Source: Rutstroemia sp. NJR-2017a BVV2
Lineage: Eukaryota; Ascomycota; Leotiomycetes; Helotiales; Rutstroemiaceae
Reading direction: 5' to 3'
NCBI GenBank assembly: GCA_002946415.1
Contig: NJPS01000041.1
Span: 496,001-560,000 of the forward strand
DNA: 64,000 bases
The position numbers were made by a program, and so were the translations under genes. The notes under the pieces were generated by a model. It searched no databases, was not told where the DNA came from, and saw only the letters and a program-made list of their open reading frames with translations. Shown here piece after piece: positions 21,862 to 32,606 of the stretch; the stretch's first letter is position 1; each line of letters starts with the position of its first letter.

Positions 21862-23588
21862 CTACACCAACCACGCAAACTTCCTTCTAGCCCAAGGACC
21901 AAAAAAGTAAAGCGGGACACCCAACGCCAACACCGCCCACTGAATCGCCGCAATCTCCCAAAACATCTTCACCACCCCCTCCTTCGCCATCCAATCCGAG
22001 ATCCCGAGCACCACGCCAAACGCCACCAGATTCTTTCCCGCATTAATAAGCACTAGCGCTTCCGAACCCGTCGAAGGCCAGCCATCTACAACTACCGACA
22101 AGACAACCGAAGGCACGAATACCAAGCCGGAGATCTGCATTGCGTAGCCACAGGCCGCGGCATAGATGGTTTTCTCCTCGGTGACGATGTACGCGAAGAG
22201 GAGCAGACCAGGGGGACCAATCAGGAAGGGCATCACGAGCGCAGGCATCCGGTTCTCCGGGATGTGCATCTCGTCACGGGAGTGGCGATCGAAGTAGCGG
22301 GAGAGGGAATCTGTGAGGGGTCCTGCGATGGGATAGGCTACGACAATACCGATGAAAGAAGACAGGGAGAACAGACCCAGCGCCGACGAGGTGAAGAGAT
22401 ATGGAGGCGGGGAGAGAAGTTGCGGCATAACTGACGACGTCGCAACAGCACTGTGGGATTGTTAGCGCTTGTGTCATGTGCCAAGGCGGAATTGCCAGTC
22501 TACTTACCCAGCTAAGAACACCCCATACGCAACCGTAGCATACAACGCATGCGGCACGGCCAAAAACCTAAACGGCAGAGAAAACTGCTCAGGCCACCCT
22601 CTCAACCCCTTATCATCCATACCACGCCCACCAAAACTCCACAAATCTCTCCAATAGCTGCCCGCATACGGTTTATTCCCGGCCTGTGAAGGCAGCCGCG
22701 ACATCTCCTCGTCTCGATCTCTATACTCGATTTTCTGCTCCGCTTCTTTATCCGCCTCGAGGGCAGTTTCGCCTTGATATAACACGCGTCTGTAGTTTGT
22801 TTCCGGGAAGAAGAACAGCGCGAGCGCGAGATTTGCGCCGACCAGGATGGCGCAGATCTTGAAGAACCAGCGCCAGCCTTTGGCCGCGATGGTGTAGCCT
22901 GCGATCATGGGGCCGATTTGCGAGCCGCCCGAGAGGCAGAGAGAGAAGATGGCCATGGCGGTGGCGAAGTAGCGTTCCATGTAGAGGTCTGAGGATGTTA
23001 GTTTTGATTGGATCACTTTACTTTTTTTCTCCAGCTGCGACGCAAAAAAAAGCACAAAAAGAAAAAAAGAAAAGAAAAAAGAAAGAAAAGAACAAAGACT
23101 CACCAGCAACAACCGCCGGCCCCAAAGAATCAATACTCCCTCCCGCAAAGGAAGCCACGATCCTCGCCGCCAACAAACTATCAAAAGTCTTGGCCTCCAC
23201 ACTCCAAATACTGGCCGCGAGGAACAGCACCAGCGCCGCGATGATAGTCGGGCGTTTCCCAAAACAGATCGCAGTGGGTGTCCAGATGATATTGCCGATG
23301 CCCAGAGCCAACACCGGGTAGGCGATCTGGTCGACGAGCTTGGAGCTCCCGACGTGGAATTCCGCCGCGAGCTCTGCGAAGCCGGTCGTGATTCCCGCGG
23401 CGAACATGTTGGCCAGGAAGACCATCGTACAGACGCAGGCGAGAGCGGAGTGGCGGATGTAGGCGGGCCAGAACTGGGGGTGTTGAGTTAGCTAGGAGCG
23501 ATGGTGAGGAGATTGATAGATGGTGGTGGTTTTTGTTTACCTTGGGGTCACCGGCGGTGCATCTCGAAAACGAATTCCGGGACGCCAT
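21862..23588 (-). CDS. MFS transporter
   Basis: Four exons on the minus strand (23588-23541, 23473-23104, 22988-22508, 22450-21862) give 495 residues with every junction in phase. The N-terminus carries a Asp-Pro-Lys-Phe-Trp-Pro-Ala-Tyr element leading into the first helix, as in fungal drug:H+ antiporter and carboxylate transporters of the major facilitator superfamily. About twelve hydrophobic segments can be counted, with a charged cytoplasmic loop near the middle (rich in Glu, Asp and Arg) and the signature Gly-Lys-Arg-Pro after helix 2. The third and fourth exons hold the C-terminal bundle. The intron between exons 2 and 3 has a long T/C tract on the coding strand. Next to an aromatic monooxygenase, uptake or export of a phenolic compound is likely. 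Confidence 0.85.
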
Positions 23589-24037
23589 GCTGGGCTGAAC
23601 GGCTCTGCTTGCGTATGGACTGAAAGAGACTTCACTCCAATGTCGAGAGAGTTGGTGTGAAATGAAGATAATATCTTCTGAATAACCTTCGACTTAATCT
23701 ATGAAAGGTGACACAGCACAATTTATGTCCTATCAAGCAAGAACAAAAAAGACAACACATGCAGATCTCTTGCTAGCACGGGCTTTAAGGTAACCTCGTT
23801 CAATTTCCTAAGATAAGCGGTCTATCCCCAAAGAGATGCATAACAGTTGGAAGAGACCCCCCCCCCCCCCCCCTGTTCCCCCACACTCCTAGGCCGTGAA
23901 GGCGGGAGGCGGGGGTGCGGGGTACCGGGGAGGTGGTACAGTACAAAAACGTATACTCTACATAGGCCCGATATGGTACAAAATAATTCCAACTTTTAAA
24001 GTTTCGTCACAGGTGCACCTAACCAGACGTGCCAGAT
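23589..24037. other. MFS promoter side and C-tract
   Basis: Upstream of the MFS gene and downstream of the small gene at 24038. Contains a 17-base C homopolymer at 23857-23873 followed by a GGCGGGAGGCGGGGG stretch. No coding frame. Confidence 0.5.
23857..23873. repeat. C17 homopolymer
   Basis: Seventeen consecutive C bases, probably length-variable between strains and error-prone in sequencing. Confidence 0.95.
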
Positions 24038-24466
24038 CTACCATTCACCACCAATGGCATAACGGAACAAGTTCGGGAAAACCTTGCCTCCTGTTTTACC
24101 CCAAGCTTGCGCCATACCCTAAATTGAGCGGGCGTGTCAGTTGATGCATTGGCAATCGACTTGAGGAACTCTTCTTACCCCTTCCAATGCCACACCCGTG
24201 AACATGACAAAAACGAATGCTGTTTCGATGGGATTGCTTCCTCTGGGCCTCTCGGCGAGATTCAGATGGCGATTGATGGGGCGGTAATTAGGGATACGAT
24301 GGTGATCGCGTGGCCAGTAGTGAGGGTTCTGGTCAGAAGATGAAGATTCCCGCTCGTTCAGTGTTTGATCGATATCTGCTCCATCGCCCGTGACGTGGAT
24401 CTCGTAGTCCTGTAGCGTACTGTGGAGAGTTGAGGTAATAGGGTTATCTGTGACGGTGACCGACAT
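24038..24466 (-). CDS. small two-exon protein, unknown function
   Basis: Exons 24466-24179 and 24118-24038 encode 122 residues. The ATG context is good (AACAATG), the donor is GTAAGA, a CTGAC branch site precedes a TTTAG acceptor, and the junction is phase 0. Residues 1-78 are polar (Asp, Ser, Arg, His, Pro). A hydrophobic stretch at about 80-96 begins Asn-Pro-Ile-Glu-Thr-Ala-Phe and continues across the junction to Gly-Gly-Met-Ala-Gln-Ala-Trp. The tail is short, basic and aromatic. The protein may touch a membrane, but the helix is short. I do not recognise a family. It is head-to-head with the ALDH-like gene, 450 bases apart. Confidence 0.5.
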
Positions 24467-24916
24467 TGTTGTTGCTTGAAGACTTGGGATGGGCAGTGCA
24501 GGTTGAAGCAAATAAAATAGAATACGAGTACACACTTTGGTCTTCGCATCGCCCCTGATAGTGCCATTAGTTTCTCGGACTTTGATCGTGCAGTAACTTC
24601 GAAGCTACTGTAGGAATATCTCCGCGTTCTAGTACTGGTTCCGGGTGGGGGACCGCCGTCAAACCTCCACATTCCGTCGCCAGATTGAAACTATGGAACC
24701 GCGGAATTGATATCTTGGTACCGGCCGAGATTGCTGCAGAAAGTATCGGATATTCAATCACATGTCGAAGATCTATATTTGTTTGGCTATTGAACCTTCA
24801 CAAGTGGGTGTAAAGTTAGTTCGCATGAATAAGAATATCGTGTCCGCTTGCGCCTGTTGCCGTCAGTCAACTTTACACATTTGGGGACAATCGTCGCAAA
24901 CATCAGCAACATCAAA
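24467..24916. other. divergent intergenic region
   Basis: Presumed shared promoter of the small minus-strand gene and the ALDH-like gene. No repeats or coding frame noticed. Confidence 0.5.
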
Positions 24917-26560
24917 ATGACTTCAAATAGCAATCTTGATCGCCTCCGCGCTAGCGTTATCGAGGGCACGACGGAAAATGTTCGCTATCGCCAGAGGGAA
25001 CTGGAGAGATTGCACAGTAGTTTGTGCAAAAATAAGTCTTTATTGCTGTCCAGCATATCGAAAGACACAGATGGAGCTTCCGGAAAATCTAACTTTGAGT
25101 CAGATGCAGAATTTTGGCTTACGATAAATGCTATGGAGACTCATTATAAATCACTTGATTTTGAAAAGTCAATGGTCGAAGAGTATTTGATCGCCAAGGG
25201 GTCGGATAACAAGGATCGGAGGGTTGGCAAGGGACTGGTGATTATCAGACCCACGGCCCATACACGGTTTTATTCCATCATAACCCCAATCGCAACAGCC
25301 ATTGCCGCTGGAAACTGCGTGGCTTTGGAGGTGAGTTGTGACTTTTCAAATCGTAGAAATAGGCGTGCTGACCAAAAGTAGCTAGCAGATGCGATGTTGA
25401 ATGTAGACTCAGTGCTGAAAGATCTCTTGCCAAAGGCTCTAGATCCGGAGACATTTTGCATCTTGAGCACCAGCATTGGGCAACCGTCCAACATGTTCCT
25501 AGTTGATCAGACGACCACAAATTCCATACCATCCAGCAATCAGCTCGTGTCAAACTCTTCGGCGCGCACGATTGCGGTATTGGATAGAGCCGCTGATATC
25601 GATGCAGCAGCGAAAGCAATCGTCACCGCGCGGTTTTCTTTCAATGGAACCTCGCCATATAGTCCAGATCTCGTGATCGTCAATGAATTCATCAAGAATG
25701 AGTTCACAGAAGCCTGCTCACGTTACGCGGGAAAGTTGTTCCGTAAAAATAGTGTGCGCCCACAGAACAATGATTGCATCAAGACTGCTAGAGCTTTGCG
25801 TGAAGCAGAAGAAAAGGGGCAAATTTCAATGTTCGGATCAGGTTCATTCAAAATTGTGGACGTTCTCGACAGGTGAGAGCAATACGCTTGCATTCTTCAG
25901 ACCACCATGAAGCTGACTAGAATCAAGAAACTCTTCGGTGACGCAGATGAAAATAAGTGGCTATTTCCTACCTGTAATTGAATCCAGCAGTTTGGTTGAC
26001 AGTATCAACATTGCCAAATCTGAGTACGTACCTATTCGAGTTTGCTCTTCGTTTTTTTCAAGATCCCTAAGTTGACATTTCCCAGATCTGATCTTCTCGC
26101 ATTGTATACTTTCTCTGATGCCGCAACCGCCAAGTTCCTTTCGCAGCACTTCAATGCGTTAACATCTTATGCAAATCATATTCCCTCGCACCTACTGGTA
26201 GGACCTGCCGCACCTGTGTCTCCGCTTGCACCGCCAGTTAGACACAAGTATAGTATAGAAATGTTCTCCTCCCCTCGGCCGCAGTATACGACGTCTGCCT
26301 GTGCGAAAGATGATGTGGCTTTGGTTGACAGTATTTTGGCTGGATTTTATGAGCCTGCCAGACAACAGACGGCCTTGCAGAAACTTGATGCGACGATGGG
26401 AGGAAAGCAGGGAAGAGTACTGCAGCCGAAGAAAATCCAACCCATGGGGGATCAATTGGGATTTTTCGAGCAAGGAATTCTTCTAGGCCTGGGTTCTGTT
26501 TTAGCATTCGCCGTATCGACCGTAGGAATTAGTATCTGGGCATGGAAAAGGATGTTGTAA
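24917..26560 (+). CDS. aldehyde-dehydrogenase-like protein, catalytic Cys absent, C-terminal membrane helix
   Basis: Four exons (24917-25330, 25382-25872, 25928-26023, 26086-26560) give 491 residues, matching class 3 aldehyde dehydrogenases. Fold markers are present: Gly-Asn-Cys-Val-Ala-Leu-Glu after the Rossmann strand, Arg-Phe-Ser-Phe-Asn-Gly, Pro-Asp-Leu-Val-Ile-Val-Asn-Glu, and Tyr-Phe-Leu-Pro-Val-Ile. The catalytic motif GQxC reads Gly227-Thr-Ser-Pro230, so the nucleophilic cysteine is proline, and the ELGGK motif with the general base Glu is replaced by a Ser/Asn-rich stretch. It cannot work as an ordinary ALDH. The last 25 residues form a hydrophobic anchor ending in Trp-Lys-Arg. The third junction (acceptor CAAG at 25927) is the least certain. 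An upstream in-frame ATG at 24848 is less likely as a start than AAAATGACT at 24917. Confidence 0.75.
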
Positions 26561-27427
26561 GGTGTGAATCTGGGTTCGGTGCGTTGTCTGGTCATTCAAG
26601 GTGTATGTAGAATAGGTGTTGAGAGTCGTCGTTGGCCAATGTACATAAACTGTATCTCTGCAGATTGTAATATCGATTTGTGAAACCTTCTTTGTTTCTT
26701 GACAGGATATATATGCAGAAACTTAGTTCGTGCAGTTCGAGATGGGTCCCTCAAGGAGATCATATTTCCTAGTCACCACTTGAGCGATCATACCTTGAAA
26801 TGAAGGAAACACACGAGGCACATGTTCTGATATCGCAATAGGCATTGATGATCTTAAGGAGATGTTGAAAACTCGAAATCAAAGGTTTGTGTTGCGGCTT
26901 GCTCCTCATAGGAAGTCTTTCCATCTGTGCTGTATATCTCTGCCAGAAAATGACGAGGGTAGAACATACAATAGTTGCATAAGATACCCATCCTCCTCTC
27001 CTACTGTAATAGGCCCACTGCTCTCGGACGGCACCTGTGTCATCAGTCACAGGAAACTTGAGCCTACGCTGTCCACTGTGTAATTTTGAGATTTCGGCGT
27101 GAGGGAAAGGCTGGCGTGCACGCAGCAACCAGTTGATGAACTGTCGCATCGGGCTCACTTGGAGGAGCACAGCTGATGAGGAAAGCTCGAAGAGACACTT
27201 TGACACGTATGCAAGATGGTTTGAACAGTGGTTGACATTAACGCCGACTGAGGCATTTTTGAGAAACCATTTACATTCACAGAACAGCCAAAAAGGAAGA
27301 TATGTTTGTCTCAGAAGCGGCCGAAAGATTCTCACCGCCCTGGCACAAACTCGCTGAAATCGCAAAGAACTCGAAAAATATTCCTCGTAAGTCCTTGGTT
27401 TCCCGAACTTCTCGTCATAATTCATTC
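26561..27427. other. intergenic; no supported gene
   Basis: Lies between the 3' ends of the ALDH-like (+) and LigB (-) genes. A 218-codon minus-strand frame (27425-26769) has no recognisable domain. On the plus strand, short protein-like pieces in two different frames (about 27200-27300 and 27300-27370) suggest a decayed gene, but neither can be assembled or named. Confidence 0.4.
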
Positions 27428-28428
27428 CTAAGCACTTATGGCTGATCTACCTTTCGTCGACTGCCAGTTGCCCAAGGTAAACTGGCTATTACACATATTC
27501 CGCAGCTCCCAATCCTCGGCACCCAATTCTGCCGGTGTCCCGATATCCTCAAAAGACCCGCACAGGCCCGCGACAAACATAGATGCCATGAAATGGTCGT
27601 CGGTGCCGTGGGCGTCCCGGTACTTCGGTACTTTCATCAGCATGGTTATGGCGCGGCGCAGACTTGGACCGCTGTTCTTCGTGATGGCGTCCTCGAATTC
27701 CTGCCTGAAATCGAGCATTTCCCTGTCTGGAGGTGTTTCCATGGCAAAGTTATCTACAGTAAAATCATTAACGATGTGCTTTCAGCCGTAGGTTACAAAA
27801 ATCACTCACCACGATACATCAACATCTGGGACCAGTTGTTTCGGTACAAGTTGTGTACAGCTCCACCTGTGCCAACAAAAAGGACATTTTCCTTTCTCAG
27901 AGGACGCAGGGCCGTCCCAACCTTAACATGATAATGTGGATCGTATCGCGCATTCATACTGATAATTGTTGTTGGTGGGCAGCCCCCCGGAAACATTCGA
28001 ATGAGGATCAGATAGGTATCGTGGATCCAGTCGAATTTGTGGTTAAGTTTCGCATTGAAACCAGCTTGTTGGAGCAGTTCAACGCAACGGTCCGCCATTG
28101 GTAGGTCGGGCTTGAGATCGTATGCAGTGTATTTTGCTGGGTCTACATATGCCACCGGAGACTTCAATGGTGAAGGATTGGCTGCGACCTCGATGGCGTC
28201 TCCCGAGGCTGCCCAGTGTGCACCCTGGAGAGAGACTGTCAGCCTGTGGCTAAGTGCAAGGGGTGCTCCAGTCTGGGGACTTACCATCATGACAACATGC
28301 TGGACGCCATTTGCAAGCGCCTCATCCCCGCATTTCTTCCAATAAGTAGCAGACGCCGACTCTTCACCAAGCATCATAGTTGAGCCATGGGAAAAGAAGT
28401 GCACTGGTGTTAACGGTGTTTTTGACAT
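27428..28428 (-). CDS. LigB-family extradiol ring-cleavage dioxygenase (4,5-DOPA-dioxygenase-like)
   Basis: Exons 28428-28285, 28224-27810 and 27753-27428 (phases 0 and 1) encode 294 residues, a normal length for single-chain LigB-type extradiol dioxygenases. These enzymes use non-haem metal and O2 to open catechol-type rings next to the hydroxyls. The probable ligands are His14 (Phe-Phe-Ser-His-Gly-Ser), His51 (Gly-Ala-His-Trp) and His240 (Thr-Asp-Asp-His-Phe), with conserved His116 and His172 (Gly-Thr-Gly-Gly-Ala-Val-His-Asn-Leu). All five positions are present, so activity is likely. The gene is divergent from the transcription factor at 29192 across about 760 bases. It is the strongest evidence for a ring-cleavage pathway here. 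Confidence 0.85.
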
Positions 28429-29191
28429 GATGAGATTCGTTGGCGGGAAAGATGGCAGTTGATCACAGCCGAAGATACTGCCAGCCAGGACACAAGTCCG
28501 TATTAAACTACTCTGGGCAACGGGATATTGTCTGGTAATCCCGGCAAAAGGGTTATTGTCACTGCTTCAACAAAACTTGACGTATCAGCTGGAGCGAAGA
28601 CTGAGAGGAGAGCGCAGGTCGTGGGTTAAAAGAAGTCTATCTCCATATTCTTCCTAGTCGACGAGACTATTGCAATGATATAAGCTATCAGCTAAATCGA
28701 ATTCGGAAAGACAGCGGCCTGCAATTCAGGGATCTTATCGAAGTTGAGACCGGGAATAACCAAAGTGACATTCCAAACTCCGGTTTGATGAATTGACCGT
28801 GGAGATTGTGGGGTACTGGCCACGCAGGACAAGAGTCCAGAGGCGCAACTATCGAACCGTGCACGCAATTACGGTTCGGAAATTCGGAATGTGGATGTTG
28901 GTGCATGTCGGTGCATGTCGTATTCGTAGCGCTATTTGAAGATTAAGCTGTCGTGGCTGTCGTGGCTTTCCCCGACTCCGCGTTCGTCCCGTGCGGTCTC
29001 ATCCCTTAACTGGGGAACGATATTGGTTACTGTGGTGAAATTGCTAGACTTTCGCTTAATCAACCCTCCAACCTCCACATATATTGAGGCCTTCACAGCC
29101 TCCACTCAACCGACACTCCCACTTCCCTTTCGCATCTCTCGCTGACTCTCAACCCTGCGTCATTCTACGGATTAAATTAATTTTCGGGACA
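28429..29191. promoter_or_regulatory. divergent promoter region, dioxygenase / transcription factor
   Basis: The 763 bases between the start codons of the LigB-type dioxygenase (-) and the regulator (+). It includes a 10-base direct repeat (GTGCATGTCG, twice in a row near 28901-28920) and a TGTCGTGGC doublet near 28949-28968. The layout, with a pathway gene and a regulator back to back, is typical of co-controlled fungal clusters. No binding site can be assigned. Confidence 0.5.
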
Positions 29192-32100
29192 ATGCAGGCG
29201 GCCTTAGGCGCATTGGGGCAAGCTATTCCAGCTACCGACGCCGCCACTATCCGCAGTCTTGCCGACACCAACCAGAGTGGAACAAAGCACACCCTCGACG
29301 AAGATGGAACGTCGCCCGATAGCGAACCACAGAAACGATTATCTCAAACGTCGGCTACACACAAGTGCAGAATCTGCACGCGATCCTATGAGAGAGCTGA
29401 TAGGCTTAGTCGTCACATGAAGACGCACGAAAACGCACGACAACACCAGTGCCAACGTTGCAGGAAGAGCTTTAACAGGGCTGATCTACTAAACCGTCAC
29501 ATGACGACGCATCTTCGACACGACTCCGGTGAAGATTCTGGGCGCCGGGTCATCCAAAGGGCCGAAAGAGCAGGCCAAGCATGCGTCGCCTGTGCGTCCG
29601 CAAAGGCTAGATGTGAGGATGAAAAGCCCTGCCTGAGATGTAGAAAGAGAAATATTGAGTGCAAAGTCGCCAATTCAAGCCTAGATTATGCACGACGCAA
29701 TACGCCCGATAGTAGCGAACTAGACCATGGCTCCGTAAGCTCAGAAAGCAACACAAAGGATGTGACAGAGCGTCAGAGTGTGGCCGGTGCAGCTCAACAG
29801 GCACAGCAAAGGGGTGCGAATGTTTTTGATAAGCCACCAACATTTCAACACCACCAAGATATCAGCTTCCGAACCGCAACCAGTAACCAGATTGGAATCA
29901 ACAATGGATTGGTGGGAAATCGTGTTTCGTACCCACCTGTAATCTCGGAGCCCATGACATCACAGCTAGAGAGTTATGGAATTCAATTTGTCCCTAACGA
30001 TGGCGTGCAGCTCGAATTCGACCATATCATGAACGAGATAATGTTCACACCGCATGCATCTCATTTCAATAATCAGGATTTTAATATCAACTTTAATGAT
30101 CTTGCTTTTTATGACGAGCAACTTGCTGCATTTACAGGAGATAACAACAATGAAATCACCATGGCAGAAACGACAACTCAGGCCCGGGTGCCCAATCGGG
30201 ATGTTCGTGCTGGCTATGCTGCTTTCAAACGTTCTCCATGGCTTTGGACACCCGTTCAACGCGACGGTGTTCTTCGAGATGAAGAAAATTTAGGATTGGA
30301 TGACAGTAGCATCTCCGCTCTCACACCTCGCTCACCTGCCGCGAATTACAACATTCCTAGTTGTGGATTCCCTACAATCGGACGTTCTATGCGCGATAAG
30401 ATGTATTATTTGGTTTGCACCATGGATAGACGCACTCACCGCATTCCATCCTTTCCTTCTCTTGCAGTTATAAATCATGTTGTAGAAGCATTCTTTATGC
30501 GACAAACATACCAGATAGATAACTGGATTCACGTGCCAAGTATGCTTTATCAAGATGTCATGCCCGAATTTCTCATATCGCTTGTTGTTACAGGCTCTAC
30601 CGTCATATCTATACCTGCAATCTGGAAGATGGGCCTCGTACTGCAAGATGTTGTCCGAGTCAAATTAGGGGAATTAGTAAGACTGAACTTCAAATTTTCA
30701 TTTGCTACTGACTAACCTTAGTAGTTTGATAGGGATAATAGCGCAACACGAAGGCTTCAACCGTTGCAAGCTTGGATGTTGCTATTGGATGCAGCATTAT
30801 GGAGCGGCTTTAAAAAACAAATGGAGCTGGCTGAGAGCTTCTTAGAGCCGTTAATTACGGTATATACCTTACCTTTTACCTTTCTATCCCTACCTAGATA
30901 TGGATACGTATTAATTCCTTAAAGATGATGCGCCGAGGTGGCATGCTCGGAATGACAGCAGATGCTCAAAGTCTTGTTCCCCACGAGTCTGACACCGGTC
31001 AGGTTTTGGAAGCGAAGTGGAAGAAATGGGTGCAGCATGAATCATTTAAGAGGTGAGCTCCAAAGTACTGCTATCGAGCTTTACTGATCCCATCTCTCTT
31101 GTAGACTAGCTATCCATGTATTTCTTCACGATAGTAAAACTTCAATCGCCCTTCAAAAGCATCATCTACTATCGATAACAGAAATTAAAATTTCACTACC
31201 AGCACCCCGATCATTCTTCTTAGCTGGGTCAGCTCTGGAGTGGAAAGAGTGTTTTCAGAGACAGTCAACCACTCCCAAAAAACACAAAATCTCGTTCACT
31301 AACATCATGCACGATATACACGTGCTTGACGACATGTATTCTGAAGTAGACGTCGATCTTTGTTGTGCTGCTGCAGTGCACGGATTCTGGGGCCAGATCT
31401 GGGCCTTCCAGGAGTCCTGCAGATTGCACAACATCTGGGAAAAGAAGGATTCTGTCCATCGATTATGGCTCTTGACACAACAGCGTGAGCTGTACCAGCA
31501 AATAGAGTCCTTTCAGAAAAGTCTTCTCAACCTACGGATTTCACAGCGGGAGTTGCATGTCATAATTGAGCTACTTCTTATGATTTTACACATCTCACCA
31601 GAAGATTTGCAAGGCTTTGCAGGAAGGTATGGTGAAGAGGAAGCGTCTCGGGCGTTTGTAGCTCTCGAGCAGTGGTCGGAGACAGAAAGCGCTCGACGAG
31701 CAGTCTGGCACGCTGGTCAGATATTTCGTTGGGCTGCAGCAATGCCCCCCGCCGAGCTCCGCGACTTCTACGCTATCGCTGTCTATTTCGCAGCCCTCTG
31801 TCTCTGGGCCTTTGGCCACATAACATTCTCCAAGAATAGGAGAGAGTTTTCAGGAATAAATTCTGATAGAATGGCATCATCGGTCGTTATCAATGCCGAA
31901 GACACGACGGAGGTGCGGTCCTTCATTACTGGACGTAAATTGAATCCAGTGCTGGCGAGGCCAACCTACCAGATGTGTTTCAACGAAACACCTGGCAAAC
32001 ATAGCCTCATTTCACTCGATGACCCAAACTCGGTATTAGAAATGGCACGGGAGCTTTATAAGAGCAACTTTCCCTTCGAAGGCGAATCCCTACCACCGCT

Positions 32101-32290
32101 TGTGGAAAACATGGGAAATCTTCTGAGAGACCTTGGTAGCCTTCCCGACAGCCGATTTTCGAGATGCGCGAGTCCCGTAGAACGTGATACTACCCCGCAT
32201 GATCATGGAAACCCGTCGAATATGCCAGTATTCGGCTTGGATGGATCAATGAATCTACCCCCTCTTAGTCGGAATTTCCCACCCATCTAA
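29192..32290 (+). CDS. transcription factor with two C2H2 fingers and a Zn2Cys6 cluster
   Basis: Four exons (29192-30676, 30725-30859, 30925-31052, 31105-32290) encode 977 residues. Two C2H2 fingers sit at 59-79 and 87-107. A Zn2Cys6 binuclear cluster follows (Cys131, 134, 141, 147, 150, 157) with the usual basic spacing. A polar stretch (170-400) leads to the fungal-specific regulatory domain of mid-homology type (about 450-850), all helical in character. Combined C2H2 plus Zn2Cys6 regulators are a known fungal class. The protein acts in the nucleus as a DNA-binding regulator, and its place between the dioxygenase and the S15 hydrolase makes it the likely pathway regulator. The start at 29192 is chosen because the in-frame ATG at 29084 precedes the leader-like, pyrimidine-rich stretch. 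Confidence 0.85.
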
Positions 32291-32606
32291 GTCGTTAAAA
32301 TCAACCAAATAGGAAATAGGAGAAGAGACGCTGCATGCGTTCCTCAATGCCATCATCTATGCCGGATCTTAGTTTCAATAATTGGCGGAAATCGAAGAAA
32401 ATCCGGCGCCGGAACTAAAGCTAGCGTTGAGTAGATCGAGCCATACCCGCTAATAATGCCCCACACCCACTTGCCGCCCATCATACTAAGCCTAACTTGG
32501 TATTCGTTCACCACATACGCCTGTGATATAATTCAGACAAAGCAATACAACGACCTGCGATACAGAGCATCAATTTTAAAACTCATCACTATCAACCTTC
32601 ACAACG
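32291..32606. other. intergenic, TF 3' to hydrolase promoter
   Basis: Short spacer between two genes read in the same direction. Nothing recognised apart from the A/C-rich leader before 32607. Confidence 0.5.

Noticed and set aside
26769..27425. A 218-codon minus-strand frame starting three bases after the LigB stop
   Set aside because: No domain or plausible continuation, and no intron joins it to the LigB gene with sensible signals; likely non-coding 3' sequence.
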